Shown here: one piece after another, positions 1-7,406 of the stretch | How the letters are laid out: each line of letters starts with the position of its first letter | Numbering within the stretch: the first letter of the stretch is position 1 | Origin: Candidatus Omnitrophota bacterium | GTDB taxonomy: Bacteria > Omnitrophota > Gorgyraeia > Gygaellales > Profunditerraquicolaceae | Assembly: GCA_018818365.1 (NCBI GenBank) | Contig: JAHISH010000004.1 | Location: 1-14,851 of the forward strand | Length of the DNA: 14,851 bases | Direction of reading: 5' to 3' | Position numbers and translations under genes: made by a program | The notes under the pieces: model-generated | What the model was told of the DNA's origin: nothing | Databases searched by the model: none | Seen by the model: only the letters and a program-made list of their open reading frames with translations

Positions 1-358
1 GATCTTGATAGGGGCTCACCAAAAGCGTCGAGGTAAAATGCGTATCCCCTTTTTCCTTCGCGGCTCCTGCAGTATACAGAAGCCGAGTCTGCCAACAAAG
101 CACACAGCGTGATTGCTTCTCTTCCCTCATATTCACCGCACGAAAGAACTCCTCAGGATGATACTCCGGATAAAAGACTTCTACCTGCAGCGTCCTACTG
201 AGCTCTTCGACGGCATACCTGCGCTTAAGATATTCCGCACCAGGATGAATATTGGGGTTATAAAAAAGAGCGCTCACCGAGAACCCCTGGGCCCTCAGTC
301 GCTCCAGAGGATATATCATACAGGGCGCACAGCAGGTATGTAGCACTATTTTTATCAT
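1..358 (-). CDS. queH: Epoxyqueuosine reductase QueH (DUF208 family), 3' end cut off by window edge
   Basis: I translated this from the minus strand; 119 N-terminal residues are present and the C-terminus lies beyond base 1. The family reduces epoxyqueuosine to queuosine in tRNA, the last step of Q synthesis, and is the non-homologous substitute for cobalamin-dependent QueG. Visible hallmarks are the N-terminal LHTCCAPC (Cys 9, 10, 13), FYNPNIHP (residues 32-39), the RCVLC pair (Cys 85 and 88) followed by TRLLYTA, and TLLVSPYQ at the cut end. The cysteines are those associated with the family's Fe-S/metal centre. The ATG at 358 is chosen because family members begin a few residues before LHTCC. 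No Shine-Dalgarno is visible upstream; instead the start codon lies in an AT-rich palindrome next to a long foldback. The gene may be read through from ruvB or have its own promoter. Confidence 0.9.
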   Translation of the reverse strand, partial: MIKIVLHTCCAPCMIYPLERLRAQGFSVSALFYNPNIHPGAEYLKRRYAVEELSRTLQVEVFYPEYHPEEFFRAVNMREEKQSRCVLCWQTRLLYTAGAAKEKGDTHFTSTLLVSPYQD

Positions 359-372
359 AAAATAATTTTATG
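356..372 (-). promoter_or_regulatory. 17-bp AT-rich palindrome containing the queH start codon
   Basis: Bases 356-363 and 365-372 are perfect reverse complements (CATAAAAT / ATTTTATG) around a single central base, and the queH ATG is one end. In the transcript, six pairs (356-361 with 367-372) could form a weak hairpin that buries the AUG. As DNA it has operator-like symmetry. It also contains TAAAAT (365-370, minus strand), a 5/6 match to a -10 box at the distance expected for a leaderless queH message, but no convincing -35 is seen. The symmetry is directly visible; any regulatory role is inference. Confidence 0.35.
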
Positions 373-532
373 GTTCTTGCGGGAGCGCACATTAGGATTT
401 TTACGGCAAATGTGCACAAGGAATTACGGCGAGCAAAGGATACCTTGATAACGTAAGTCTTTCCGAGAGAAAGCCGTAAACCGCACGTGCACGGCGAAAA
501 AATCCAGTGTGCGAAAGCAAAACCACAAAATT
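364..532 (-). repeat. 169-nt branched foldback (imperfect inverted repeat) filling the ruvB-queH spacer
   Basis: Nearly the entire spacer folds on itself. Main-stem pairings are 364-375 with 521-532 (one A.C in the plus strand that becomes G.U in the minus transcript), 377-380 with 517-520, 386-391 with 508-513, 395-402 with 498-505, 404-405 with 495-496, and 412-417 with 487-492 (GTGCAC on both sides). The head carries a 7-bp stem, 424-430 with 473-479 (TTACGGC), from which two small hairpins can branch, at 434-447 and 460-472. I see no open reading frame, no clear target-site duplication and no terminal U-tract typical of an intrinsic terminator. It could be a structured leader RNA of queH, an attenuator or RNase processing site at the end of the long operon, or a MITE-like foldback. 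I do not recognise a known RNA family. Confidence 0.75.
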
Positions 533-534
533 CA

Positions 535-1581
535 CTAAAACAACTCTTCTTGTCTTTCGTATTTTATGCCGAAGTGCTCGTAGGCAAGCTTCGTCGCGAG
601 GCGGCCGCGCGAGGTACGTTTGAGATACCCGGCCTTTAATAGATACGGCTCAACTGTATCCGCAATGGTATCGGTTTCTTCATTCAGACTTGCGGCGATC
701 GATTCAACCCCCACCGGCCCGCCACTAAACGTATCTAACACAAGCCTTAAAACTTTACGATCTAACTCGTCAAGCCCGGCTCTATCAATACCCAACTCAT
801 CAAGTGATTTTACGGCTAAGTCCAGGTCGACGCCATTTTTCTTAGCCACCTGCGCATAATCGCGGATACGCCGGAATAAACGGTTGGCAATGCGCGGAGT
901 GCCTCGCGCCCGGCGGGCGACTTCCTCGGCAGCCTGCGCATCTATTTCCATGCCTAAAACTTTCGAAGAGTTCCTGACGATCTTCGCTAAGTCTTCTACA
1001 CGGTAGAAATCAAGGGCATAGAATATTCCAAACCTGCTGCGAAGCGGCGCAGCTAATAACCCGGTCCTGGTGGTCGCTCCCACTAACGTGAAAGGCTTAA
1101 GGTTAAACTTTATCGTGCGGGCAAACTGCCCCTTATCGATCACAAAATCGATCTGAAAATTCTCCATCGCCGGATAAAGGAACTCTTCGACTACCTTAGA
1201 AAGCCGGTGTATCTCATCGATGAAAAGGATATCGCCTTCCTCAAGGTTGGTAAGAATACCTATTAAATCTCCCGCACGCTCGATTGCCGGACCGCTGGTG
1301 GCGGTAATCTTGGTATTCATTTCATGCGCGATAATATGAGAAAGTGACGTCTTGCCCAAACCCGGGGGGCCGCTTAAAAGAAGATGCTCAAGCGGCTCCT
1401 TCCTCTGCGTCGCAGCCTGAAGAGAAACCTTAAGATTATCCACGATCTCTTTATGGCCGACAAACTCAGAAAGTTTCTTAGGCCGCAGAGAAAGATTTAC
1501 CACAATATCATCTTCGGTTTCTTTCACCTGCCTGCAAGGATTACTGCCCTTTAAGAGGATTTCTCTAGCTTCTTCCGTCAT
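535..1581 (-). CDS. ruvB: Holliday junction branch-migration ATPase RuvB
   Basis: RuvB is the hexameric AAA+ motor that drives Holliday-junction migration with RuvA during recombinational repair. The 348 residues match the usual 330-350. Visible elements are the SLRPKKLSEFVG entry motif (31-42), Walker A GPPGLGKT (71-78), Walker B LFIDEIH (119-125), sensor 1 GATTRTG (168-174), the likely arginine finger in LRSRFG (Arg181), sensor 2 in GTPRIANRL (227-235), and a C-terminal winged helix with GGPVGVESIA (287-296). The start at 1581 overlaps the end of scpA by 17 nt and has no obvious Shine-Dalgarno, so translational coupling is likely. The N-terminus is somewhat longer than in most homologues, so a later start is possible. 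Neither ruvA nor ruvC is beside it. The stop is followed directly by the large foldback. Confidence 0.97.
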   Translation of the reverse strand: MTEEAREILLKGSNPCRQVKETEDDIVVNLSLRPKKLSEFVGHKEIVDNLKVSLQAATQRKEPLEHLLLSGPPGLGKTSLSHIIAHEMNTKITATSGPAIERAGDLIGILTNLEEGDILFIDEIHRLSKVVEEFLYPAMENFQIDFVIDKGQFARTIKFNLKPFTLVGATTRTGLLAAPLRSRFGIFYALDFYRVEDLAKIVRNSSKVLGMEIDAQAAEEVARRARGTPRIANRLFRRIRDYAQVAKKNGVDLDLAVKSLDELGIDRAGLDELDRKVLRLVLDTFSGGPVGVESIAASLNEETDTIADTVEPYLLKAGYLKRTSRGRLATKLAYEHFGIKYERQEELF

Positions 1582-2314
1582 AAGGAATAATATTGTTCTT
1601 ATTGCGCGAGATCTCTATATCCTGGAACAATCCGCCCTGCAAGACCACGATTTCTTTCATGCGGATCAGCTCCAGAATCGCCAAGAACGTCACGATGACC
1701 TCGATCTTATGTTTTGCCTTCTTGAATAACTCCGAAAGACTAACGCGGGAGACCTCCAGTAATAAATGCAAAAGCGTATGGATCTTCTCCTCGATAGTAA
1801 ATTCGTCTTTAATGACCTCATAGAATACTTCTTTAGGGACATCCTTCAACGCCGCAGAGAAGGCATTGATCAGGTCAAAAATACTTGCCTCAAAATACAC
1901 CTCTTTATTGCTGCCGACTAGTTCCTTATCGATCTCTGTCTTCGGGCGCTTAAAGACTTCGCGCTGCTGGGTCTCACGCTGCCGCAGAGTCTCGGCAATC
2001 TCTTTGAGCTTTTCATACTCAAGGAGGCGCTTCACTAATTCCGCACGCGGATCATCTTGTGCTTCCTCGGGGCTAAGCGACTCTTCCGCGGGTAAGAGCA
2101 TCTTTGATTTTATCTGCAGCAAGCTTGCCGCCATTACCAGAAACTCACCGGCGATATTCAGATCCAACAGCTGCATAAGATTAAGGTATTGCAGATATTG
2201 ATCGGTCACCGTGGCGATCGGGATATCATAGATATTAAGATGGTCCTTCTTCACTAAATATAATAATAGATCGAGAGGCCCTTCAAATATATCAAGCTTT
2301 ATCTTATATGCCAT
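1565..2314 (-). CDS. scpA: Segregation and condensation protein ScpA (kleisin)
   Basis: ScpA is the kleisin that bridges the SMC ATPase heads, together with ScpB, in the bacterial condensin that organises and segregates chromosomes. The 249 residues match the family length. The N-terminal domain shows the diagnostic FEGPLDLLLYLV (10-21), then NIYDIPIATVTDQYL and the EFLVMAASLLQIKSKMLLP helix region (57-75). A charged, acidic and helical linker follows (about 76-130), and a C-terminal winged-helix region that would bind the SMC head lies at roughly 188-240. The start overlaps the trpS stop by 11 nt, with an AAGAG-type ribosome site inside trpS. The end overlaps ruvB, so trpS-scpA-ruvB is translationally linked. 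The usual partner scpB is not next to it. Confidence 0.95.
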   Translation of the reverse strand: MAYKIKLDIFEGPLDLLLYLVKKDHLNIYDIPIATVTDQYLQYLNLMQLLDLNIAGEFLVMAASLLQIKSKMLLPAEESLSPEEAQDDPRAELVKRLLEYEKLKEIAETLRQRETQQREVFKRPKTEIDKELVGSNKEVYFEASIFDLINAFSAALKDVPKEVFYEVIKDEFTIEEKIHTLLHLLLEVSRVSLSELFKKAKHKIEVIVTFLAILELIRMKEIVVLQGGLFQDIEISRNKNNIIPYDGRS

Positions 2315-3299
2315 GCTCTTTTATCCCTACAATATCCTTTACCTGCGCAATCGTCTCCTGGGCGACCCGCAAGACCTCAGATCTGCCTTGCGCGAGTATC
2401 TGTAGAATATCATTTTTATTCCTTAAAAGCTCTCGCCTCTTCTCTTGTATCGGTGCCAGAAAAGAGACGATGCGCGATGCCAGGTCTTTTTTACACTCCG
2501 TACAACCTATCTTTGCCTGACGGCAGAGCGTATTGATCTGCGGCTTCCTTTCCGCCGCAAATACCCCGTAATAACTATGCACATTACATTTATCCGGATG
2601 CCCTGGGTCGGTGAGCTTGACACGGGCAGGATCGGTGAACATATTCTGGACTTTTTTACGTATCTCCTGCGGCTCTTCGGAAAGGGCGATGAAATTATTA
2701 TAGCTTTTGCTCATCTTCCTTCCGTCTAACCCTAAGAGCCGCTGGGTATTGGTAAGCAGTGCTTTGGGGTCAGGGAAAACTTCCTGATGATAAAGATTAT
2801 TGAACTTCCGGGAGATCTGCCGTGTTAATTCTAAATGCGGGAGCTGATCCTCTCCTACCGGAACCACCTCTGCTTTATAAAGGAGTATATCCGCAGCCTG
2901 TAATACCGGATACCCTAAAAAGCCGTAGGTACTTAAATCGCGATTGGTAATCTCGCGCATCTGCTCTTTATAGGTGGGGCACCGTTCCAAAAGGCCTAAC
3001 GGGATAATCATAGAGAAAAACATATAGAGTTCCAGGTGCTCTTTGACCTGAGACTGTACGAAAATCCGGGCTTTTTGGGGATCGACGCCGCAGGCAATCC
3101 AATCGACGACATTATCGATGATATATTCAGAGATGCCTTGGGGTTTCTCGTACTCCGACATCAGCGCATGCCAATCCGCAACCATAAAATAGCATTGGTA
3201 CTGGTCTTGCAGCCGGACCCAATTCTCCAACGCCCCCACCAAATGCCCCAGGTGGAGCCTGCCCGTCGGACGCATCCCGCTTAAAATACGCTTTTTCAT
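2304..3299 (-). CDS. trpS: Tryptophanyl-tRNA synthetase with four-Cys (Fe-S type) motif
   Basis: This class Ic aminoacyl-tRNA synthetase charges tRNA-Trp. The 331 residues match the bacterial length. The HIGH-type motif is in PTGRLHLGHL (11-20), and the Rossmann core includes PVLQAADILLY (131-141) and VGEDQLPHLELTR (148-160). KMSKS is at 195-199. Cys 238, 259, 266 and 269 form C-x20-C-x6-C-x2-C, close to the C-x22-C-x6-C-x2-C [4Fe-4S] site known from Thermotoga maritima TrpRS. I use the ATG at 3299 because homologues begin with KKRILSGMRPTG. An in-frame GTG at 3374 would add 25 residues with no family resemblance. No clear Shine-Dalgarno precedes 3299. The 99-nt spacer to infB holds nothing I can identify beyond a weak 5-bp hairpin. 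Confidence 0.95.
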   Translation of the reverse strand: MKKRILSGMRPTGRLHLGHLVGALENWVRLQDQYQCYFMVADWHALMSEYEKPQGISEYIIDNVVDWIACGVDPQKARIFVQSQVKEHLELYMFFSMIIPLGLLERCPTYKEQMREITNRDLSTYGFLGYPVLQAADILLYKAEVVPVGEDQLPHLELTRQISRKFNNLYHQEVFPDPKALLTNTQRLLGLDGRKMSKSYNNFIALSEEPQEIRKKVQNMFTDPARVKLTDPGHPDKCNVHSYYGVFAAERKPQINTLCRQAKIGCTECKKDLASRIVSFLAPIQEKRRELLRNKNDILQILAQGRSEVLRVAQETIAQVKDIVGIKEHGI

Positions 3300-3398
3300 A
3301 TTAAATAGTGTGCGATTGCCGGAAAACTTCTTTTTTAACGCAGAAGGCCTCTTTCTCTGGATAAGACCGACCACAGAAAAGATTTTACCACGGCCTCG

Positions 3399-5555
3399 CT
3401 ATAACGTTCTCAGTATCTTCTCGATTCCGAACCCTTCAACCGTATCGCCTTCCTGCATCGCGTCATAGCCTGCGAAGGTCATGCCGCACTCAAACCCTTC
3501 GGAGACATCACGCACATCATCTTTGAAACGCTTCAATGAAGAAAGCTTGCCTTCAAAGACCACTTCCCCGTTTCTGACCAAATTTACCATGGTGCTGCGG
3601 TTAAACTTTCCTTTCGTGACAAAACACCCCGCCACAAGGCCTGACTTCGACAGCTTGAAGACTTTACGCACCTCAGCCCTGCCGACAAAGATTTTTTTCA
3701 ATTTCGGCTCCAGCATCCCCTCTACCGCCGCTTTGATATCATTGGCCAACTCGTAGATAATATTATAGGTGCGTACCTCGACTCCCTCTTTGCTAATCAG
3801 ATCCTTCGCCCGGTCATCAGCGGTCACATGAAAGCCTAACACCAACGCATCGGAGGCAATCGCCAAAATGATATCAGAGGAATTGATATTGCCGACTCCC
3901 GTATGGATGATATTTAACTTTATTTCGGAGACATTCAGCTTCAATAAGGTTTCTCGGATTGCCTCTAAAGAACCCTGCACATCCGCCTTCAAGATAATTT
4001 TTAGTTCCTTGATCTTTCCCTCTGCAATCTGGGCATGCAGGTCTTCAAGGCTTATCCTCTGGACCGACCTCATCTGCTTTTGTTTCTGTCTCTCCACGCG
4101 CAATTTGACGATCTCTTTTGCCTGCTTCTCATCCTTCACCGCAAAGAATTGCTCTCCTGCCAGAGGAATTCCTGTCAACCCCAAAATCTCCACGGGCATC
4201 GAGGGTTTGGCGGAAGTCACCGAATGCCCTCGGTCATCAAACATCGCGCGTATCTTTCCAAAGAAGTTGCCTACAATAATATTCTCGTTTAAGTGGAGCG
4301 TGCCGTTTTGAACTAACAACGTCGCCACCGGCCCCCGTCCTTTCGACATCTTTGCTTCGACCACCACCCCTTTGGCCAGGCGCGTAGGGTTGGCCTTGAG
4401 TTCCAACATCTGCGCTTCCAAAAGAATCATCTCCAAAAGCTTATCAATGCCCTCGCCGGTCTTTGCCGATACCCCCACGGTAATAGTCTTTCCTCCCCAA
4501 TCTTCGGGATTAAGGTCACATTGCGCAAGCTGTTTCTTGACCCGATCTAGATTTGCTTGAGGTTTATCAATCTTATTGATCGCCACCACGATAGGAACCT
4601 CGGCAGCCCGGGCATGGTCAATGGCCTCTTCGGTCTGCGGCATGATGCCGTCGTCCGCAGCCACGACTAATACGACAATATCGGTAATGCGGGCACCACG
4701 CGCACGCATGGCGGTAAATGCTTCATGGCCCGGCGTATCTAAAAACGTAATCTCTCCGTGAGGAAGACTTACACGATACGCGCCGATATGCTGAGTAATG
4801 CCGCCATGTTCGGAATCCACCACCTTGCTATTTCTGACCGCATCCAATAGCGATGTCTTGCCATGGTCAACATGCCCCATAAACGTGATGATGGAAGAAC
4901 GCATACGCAATACCGATGCATCATCTTCCTCATCGTGAATACGCAATACCTGCTCTTCCTTCCCGGCGGCTTTTTTAAGAGTACACCGGTATTTCTCGCA
5001 GAGCTTCGCAACTACTTCTTCTTCCAAACTCTGGTTAATTCCTACCATAATTCGCATATCCATCAATTTCTTAATAATGACGGAAGGCTTCTCCTGGAGC
5101 TTTATCGCAAGATCTTTTACCGTAATAGGAAGTACCAACTCCACTTCCTTGAAATCATCCTTCGGTGCCGCGGCCACGGGAGTCTCTTCTTTTTTGACCT
5201 CCGGGACAAAAAACTTTTCCTGCGCAACCGGAGCCTTTTGGTGCACCACAGAAGGAACCGGCGGTGAGGAGATCGGTTTCGCCGAAGGCACACGCTGCAC
5301 CGGCGCCACAGGAACCGAAGGCGTAATTTGCGCATGCGCAACCGGTTCCTTCTCCTGAATGGTCTTTGCCTTAGGAAGAGCGGCCTTCTTAACTGCCGGC
5401 TTAGGCTTCTTTACCGCAGCTGCGGAGACCTTCTTGGACTTAGTCGTAGTTTTGGCCTTCGAATGATCCTTCGTGGCTGTCGGCTTTTTGGCCTTTATTG
5501 CCACCACCTCTTCCTTCTTCACCGTCTTCTCTTTCTTATTCTTAGTAATGGGCAT
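3399..5555 (-). CDS. infB: Translation initiation factor IF-2
   Basis: IF-2 is the GTPase that places initiator fMet-tRNA on the 30S subunit and promotes 50S joining. The 718 residues begin with a low-complexity Lys/Ala/Pro/Val-rich tail of about 130 residues, followed by the IF2_N domain ([13 protein letters not shown], 138-150). The G domain shows G1 GHVDHGKT (227-234), G3 DTPGHE (273-278), G4 NKID (327-330) and G5 SAK (363-365). Domains II, III and C (fMet-tRNA binding) follow. The basic tail replaces the longer N-domains of enteric IF-2. A clear ribosome site (GGAAGGA, 5562-5568) lies 6 nt upstream of the ATG. The 120-nt spacer from nusA lacks the ylxR gene often found there. Downstream is trpS rather than rbfA. 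Confidence 0.98.
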   Translation of the reverse strand: MPITKNKKEKTVKKEEVVAIKAKKPTATKDHSKAKTTTKSKKVSAAAVKKPKPAVKKAALPKAKTIQEKEPVAHAQITPSVPVAPVQRVPSAKPISSPPVPSVVHQKAPVAQEKFFVPEVKKEETPVAAAPKDDFKEVELVLPITVKDLAIKLQEKPSVIIKKLMDMRIMVGINQSLEEEVVAKLCEKYRCTLKKAAGKEEQVLRIHDEEDDASVLRMRSSIITFMGHVDHGKTSLLDAVRNSKVVDSEHGGITQHIGAYRVSLPHGEITFLDTPGHEAFTAMRARGARITDIVVLVVAADDGIMPQTEEAIDHARAAEVPIVVAINKIDKPQANLDRVKKQLAQCDLNPEDWGGKTITVGVSAKTGEGIDKLLEMILLEAQMLELKANPTRLAKGVVVEAKMSKGRGPVATLLVQNGTLHLNENIIVGNFFGKIRAMFDDRGHSVTSAKPSMPVEILGLTGIPLAGEQFFAVKDEKQAKEIVKLRVERQKQKQMRSVQRISLEDLHAQIAEGKIKELKIILKADVQGSLEAIRETLLKLNVSEIKLNIIHTGVGNINSSDIILAIASDALVLGFHVTADDRAKDLISKEGVEVRTYNIIYELANDIKAAVEGMLEPKLKKIFVGRAEVRKVFKLSKSGLVAGCFVTKGKFNRSTMVNLVRNGEVVFEGKLSSLKRFKDDVRDVSEGFECGMTFAGYDAMQEGDTVEGFGIEKILRTL

Positions 5556-5675
5556 AGTCTATCCTTCCGGTTCTACTTCCGCGACTCCACAACCGATCCT
5601 TTCAAGGCACGGATGAGTCCTGGTCGCTTTACGTATTTCGCTTTGAAAAACATGGGATCAAAAATCCGAGACGCT

Positions 5676-6899
5676 TCATTCTTTATGCTTCTTTGCTTCG
5701 TCAATAATCTTCTCCGCTTTCTTCTCTCCTATCCCTTTGACCTGCGTAAGGTCCTCAACGGTAGCCTTGAGAATATCTTCTATACCCTCGAAACCGGCTT
5801 CCTTAAGGCTCTCTTGCGTCTTCTCACCGATTCCGCTTAAGAGCTCAAGGGAAAGCTTGGTTTTCTTTTTCCTCGTTTTCTTCGCGCTTTTCTCGGTTAC
5901 TTCTTCCGCGCCTGATTCTTGCGTGGCAAGGGATTCCTTCGCCTCCTGAGCACCGGCGACCATCGCCTTGGTACGTATATCAAGATCCCAATTAATTAAT
6001 CTTGAGGCAAGCCGCACATTCTGGCCGTGTTTTCCTATCGCAAGCGAAAGCTGGTCATCTTCAACGATCACCTCTGCCTTCTGCCCTTCTTTATTTAACT
6101 TTATCTCCGCGACTTTCGCAGGGGAGAGTCCCGCTTTGATATATTCTTTTATATCGTCATTGTAACGCACAATGTCGATTCTTTCACCATGTATTTCATT
6201 GACGATATTTCTGACACGGTTACCGCGCATACCCACGCACGCTCCCACGGGATCGACTTTATCGTTCTTAGAGAAGACCGATATCTTGGTGCGTTCACCC
6301 GGCTGCCGGGCAATGGCCTTGATCTCCACAATACCCTCATATATCTCGGGAACTTCTAATTCAAAAAGCTTCTTCACGAAATTATGATGCGCGCGGGAAA
6401 GTACAATCTGCGGCCCTTTGCTCTCCTTGCGCACCTCCAGAATATACGCACGCACACGCTGCCCCTGTTTAAACTCTTCTTTGGGGGATTGATCCCGCTT
6501 TAAAAGGACCCCTTCCGCTTTCCCTAAAAGATCAATAATCACATTTCCCTTCTCAAAACGATAGACCGTGCCGCTGACGATCTCTCCTACCCTCCCCTGG
6601 AATTCGTGGAAGATCACGTCTTTTTCCGCTTCACGCATCCTCTGGATAATCACCTGCCGCGCGGTAGACGCCGCAATACGCCCGAAATCCATCGAAGTAA
6701 TCTCTTTGCCGTTTAGAGAGGCATGGAATTTACCCGTCTGGGGATCCAGCTTAATAGTAATTTCCTCATCAGGCTTGACATCGATCACCTTTTTTGCCGC
6801 GGTCAACAACGCGCTTTCTACCGCTTCAATCAGGACCTCTTTCTTAATACCCTTCTCCCGCTCAATCTGTTCAATAATCCCTATTAATTCTTGTGTCAT
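5676..6899 (-). CDS. nusA: Transcription termination/antitermination factor NusA
   Basis: NusA binds RNA polymerase and the nascent RNA to modulate pausing, termination and antitermination. The 407 residues carry the N-terminal RNAP-binding domain (about 1-100), an S1 domain (about 105-170, GEIVSGTVYRFEKGNVIIDL), KH1 (GACVGMRGNRVRNI, 219-232) and KH2 (LAIGKHGQNVRLA, 286-298). A charged KK/RKKK linker (about 320-348) leads to a C-terminal helix-hairpin-helix module with two hairpins (LSGIGEKTQ, 354-362, and VKGIGEKKA, 387-395). This short helical C-terminus takes the place of the acidic repeats of E. coli NusA. A strong ribosome site (AAGGAG, 6906-6911) sits 6 nt before the ATG. rimP is 29 nt upstream, giving the conserved rimP-nusA-infB order. 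Confidence 0.97.
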   Translation of the reverse strand: MTQELIGIIEQIEREKGIKKEVLIEAVESALLTAAKKVIDVKPDEEITIKLDPQTGKFHASLNGKEITSMDFGRIAASTARQVIIQRMREAEKDVIFHEFQGRVGEIVSGTVYRFEKGNVIIDLLGKAEGVLLKRDQSPKEEFKQGQRVRAYILEVRKESKGPQIVLSRAHHNFVKKLFELEVPEIYEGIVEIKAIARQPGERTKISVFSKNDKVDPVGACVGMRGNRVRNIVNEIHGERIDIVRYNDDIKEYIKAGLSPAKVAEIKLNKEGQKAEVIVEDDQLSLAIGKHGQNVRLASRLINWDLDIRTKAMVAGAQEAKESLATQESGAEEVTEKSAKKTRKKKTKLSLELLSGIGEKTQESLKEAGFEGIEDILKATVEDLTQVKGIGEKKAEKIIDEAKKHKE

Positions 6900-6928
6900 A
6901 GATTACTCCTTATTATTGCTTCGCGTGA

Positions 6929-7390
6929 CTACTCAATCAGTTGTTTGGCTTTATTGATATACGTAAGAGGGATCTGCAGGGTCCGGTCTTGACACGCAAG
7001 ACTGACCTGTTCTTCGGTGACCTGCGTAATTACTCCGTCCCATTCGACTTTTCCCTCGACTGCGGTATTCAGGAAAAATTTCACCATGCGGTTCTGGCAA
7101 CGAAAAAAATCGTCCTTGGTCTTAAGCGGCCGGTCGATTCCGGGAGAAGATACCTCTAAAAGATACCCTCGCGGAATGATATTCTTTTCATCAAGCAGCG
7201 CGCGTATCCCTTTGTTAACCTGCGCGCATTCTTGTATCGTGATACCTCCTTCGGGCCTATCCACTAAAATACGCAGCACCAGGTCGCTGCCTTCATAATG
7301 AGAGAGCACCTCAAATAACACGAGGCCTTGTTGAGCCAGGTATTCTTTCGCAGTCTTTCCGATTTCCTGTATAATGGCGTCTTTTTCCAT
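6929..7390 (-). CDS. rimP: Ribosome maturation factor RimP
   Basis: RimP assists late assembly of the 30S subunit. The 153 residues match the family. The N-terminal domain includes LVLRILVDRPEGGITIQEC (37-55). The family signature YLLEVSSPGIDRPLKT (76-91) ends that domain, and the rest is the Sm-like C-terminal domain (VKFFL, WDGVI). It lies 16 nt after proS and 29 nt before nusA, the position RimP normally takes. A GAAGG ribosome site about 11 nt upstream supports the start. Confidence 0.95.
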   Translation of the reverse strand: MEKDAIIQEIGKTAKEYLAQQGLVLFEVLSHYEGSDLVLRILVDRPEGGITIQECAQVNKGIRALLDEKNIIPRGYLLEVSSPGIDRPLKTKDDFFRCQNRMVKFFLNTAVEGKVEWDGVITQVTEEQVSLACQDRTLQIPLTYINKAKQLIE

Positions 7391-7406
7391 AAGCTCTATG
7401 CCTTCG

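Noticed and set aside
113..343. Plus-strand 76-codon ORF at the left end
   Set aside because: It is the antisense shadow of queH, whose minus-strand translation shows clear family motifs.
364..532. Integron attC site or retron msr/msd region
   Set aside because: No GTTRRRY/RYYYAAC core sites at the ends, no integrase or reverse transcriptase nearby, and the flanks are ordinary operon genes.
3325..3352. Weak hairpin in the infB-trpS gap as a terminator
   Set aside because: Only a 5-bp stem (CTTCT/AGAAG) with a 10-nt loop and four Ts; too weak to call, and readthrough into trpS is plausible.
3300..3374. 25-residue N-terminal extension of TrpRS from a GTG at 3374
   Set aside because: The extension has no family resemblance and the standard N-terminus begins at the ATG at 3299.
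4769..5011. Minus-strand 80-codon ORF inside infB in another frame
   Set aside because: It lies wholly within the G-domain coding region of infB, which is intact in its own frame; its Arg/Met-rich composition is typical of a shadow frame.
5573..5653. 26-codon minus-strand ORF in the nusA-infB gap
   Set aside because: No ribosome site, no recognisable family and very short; it could be chance.
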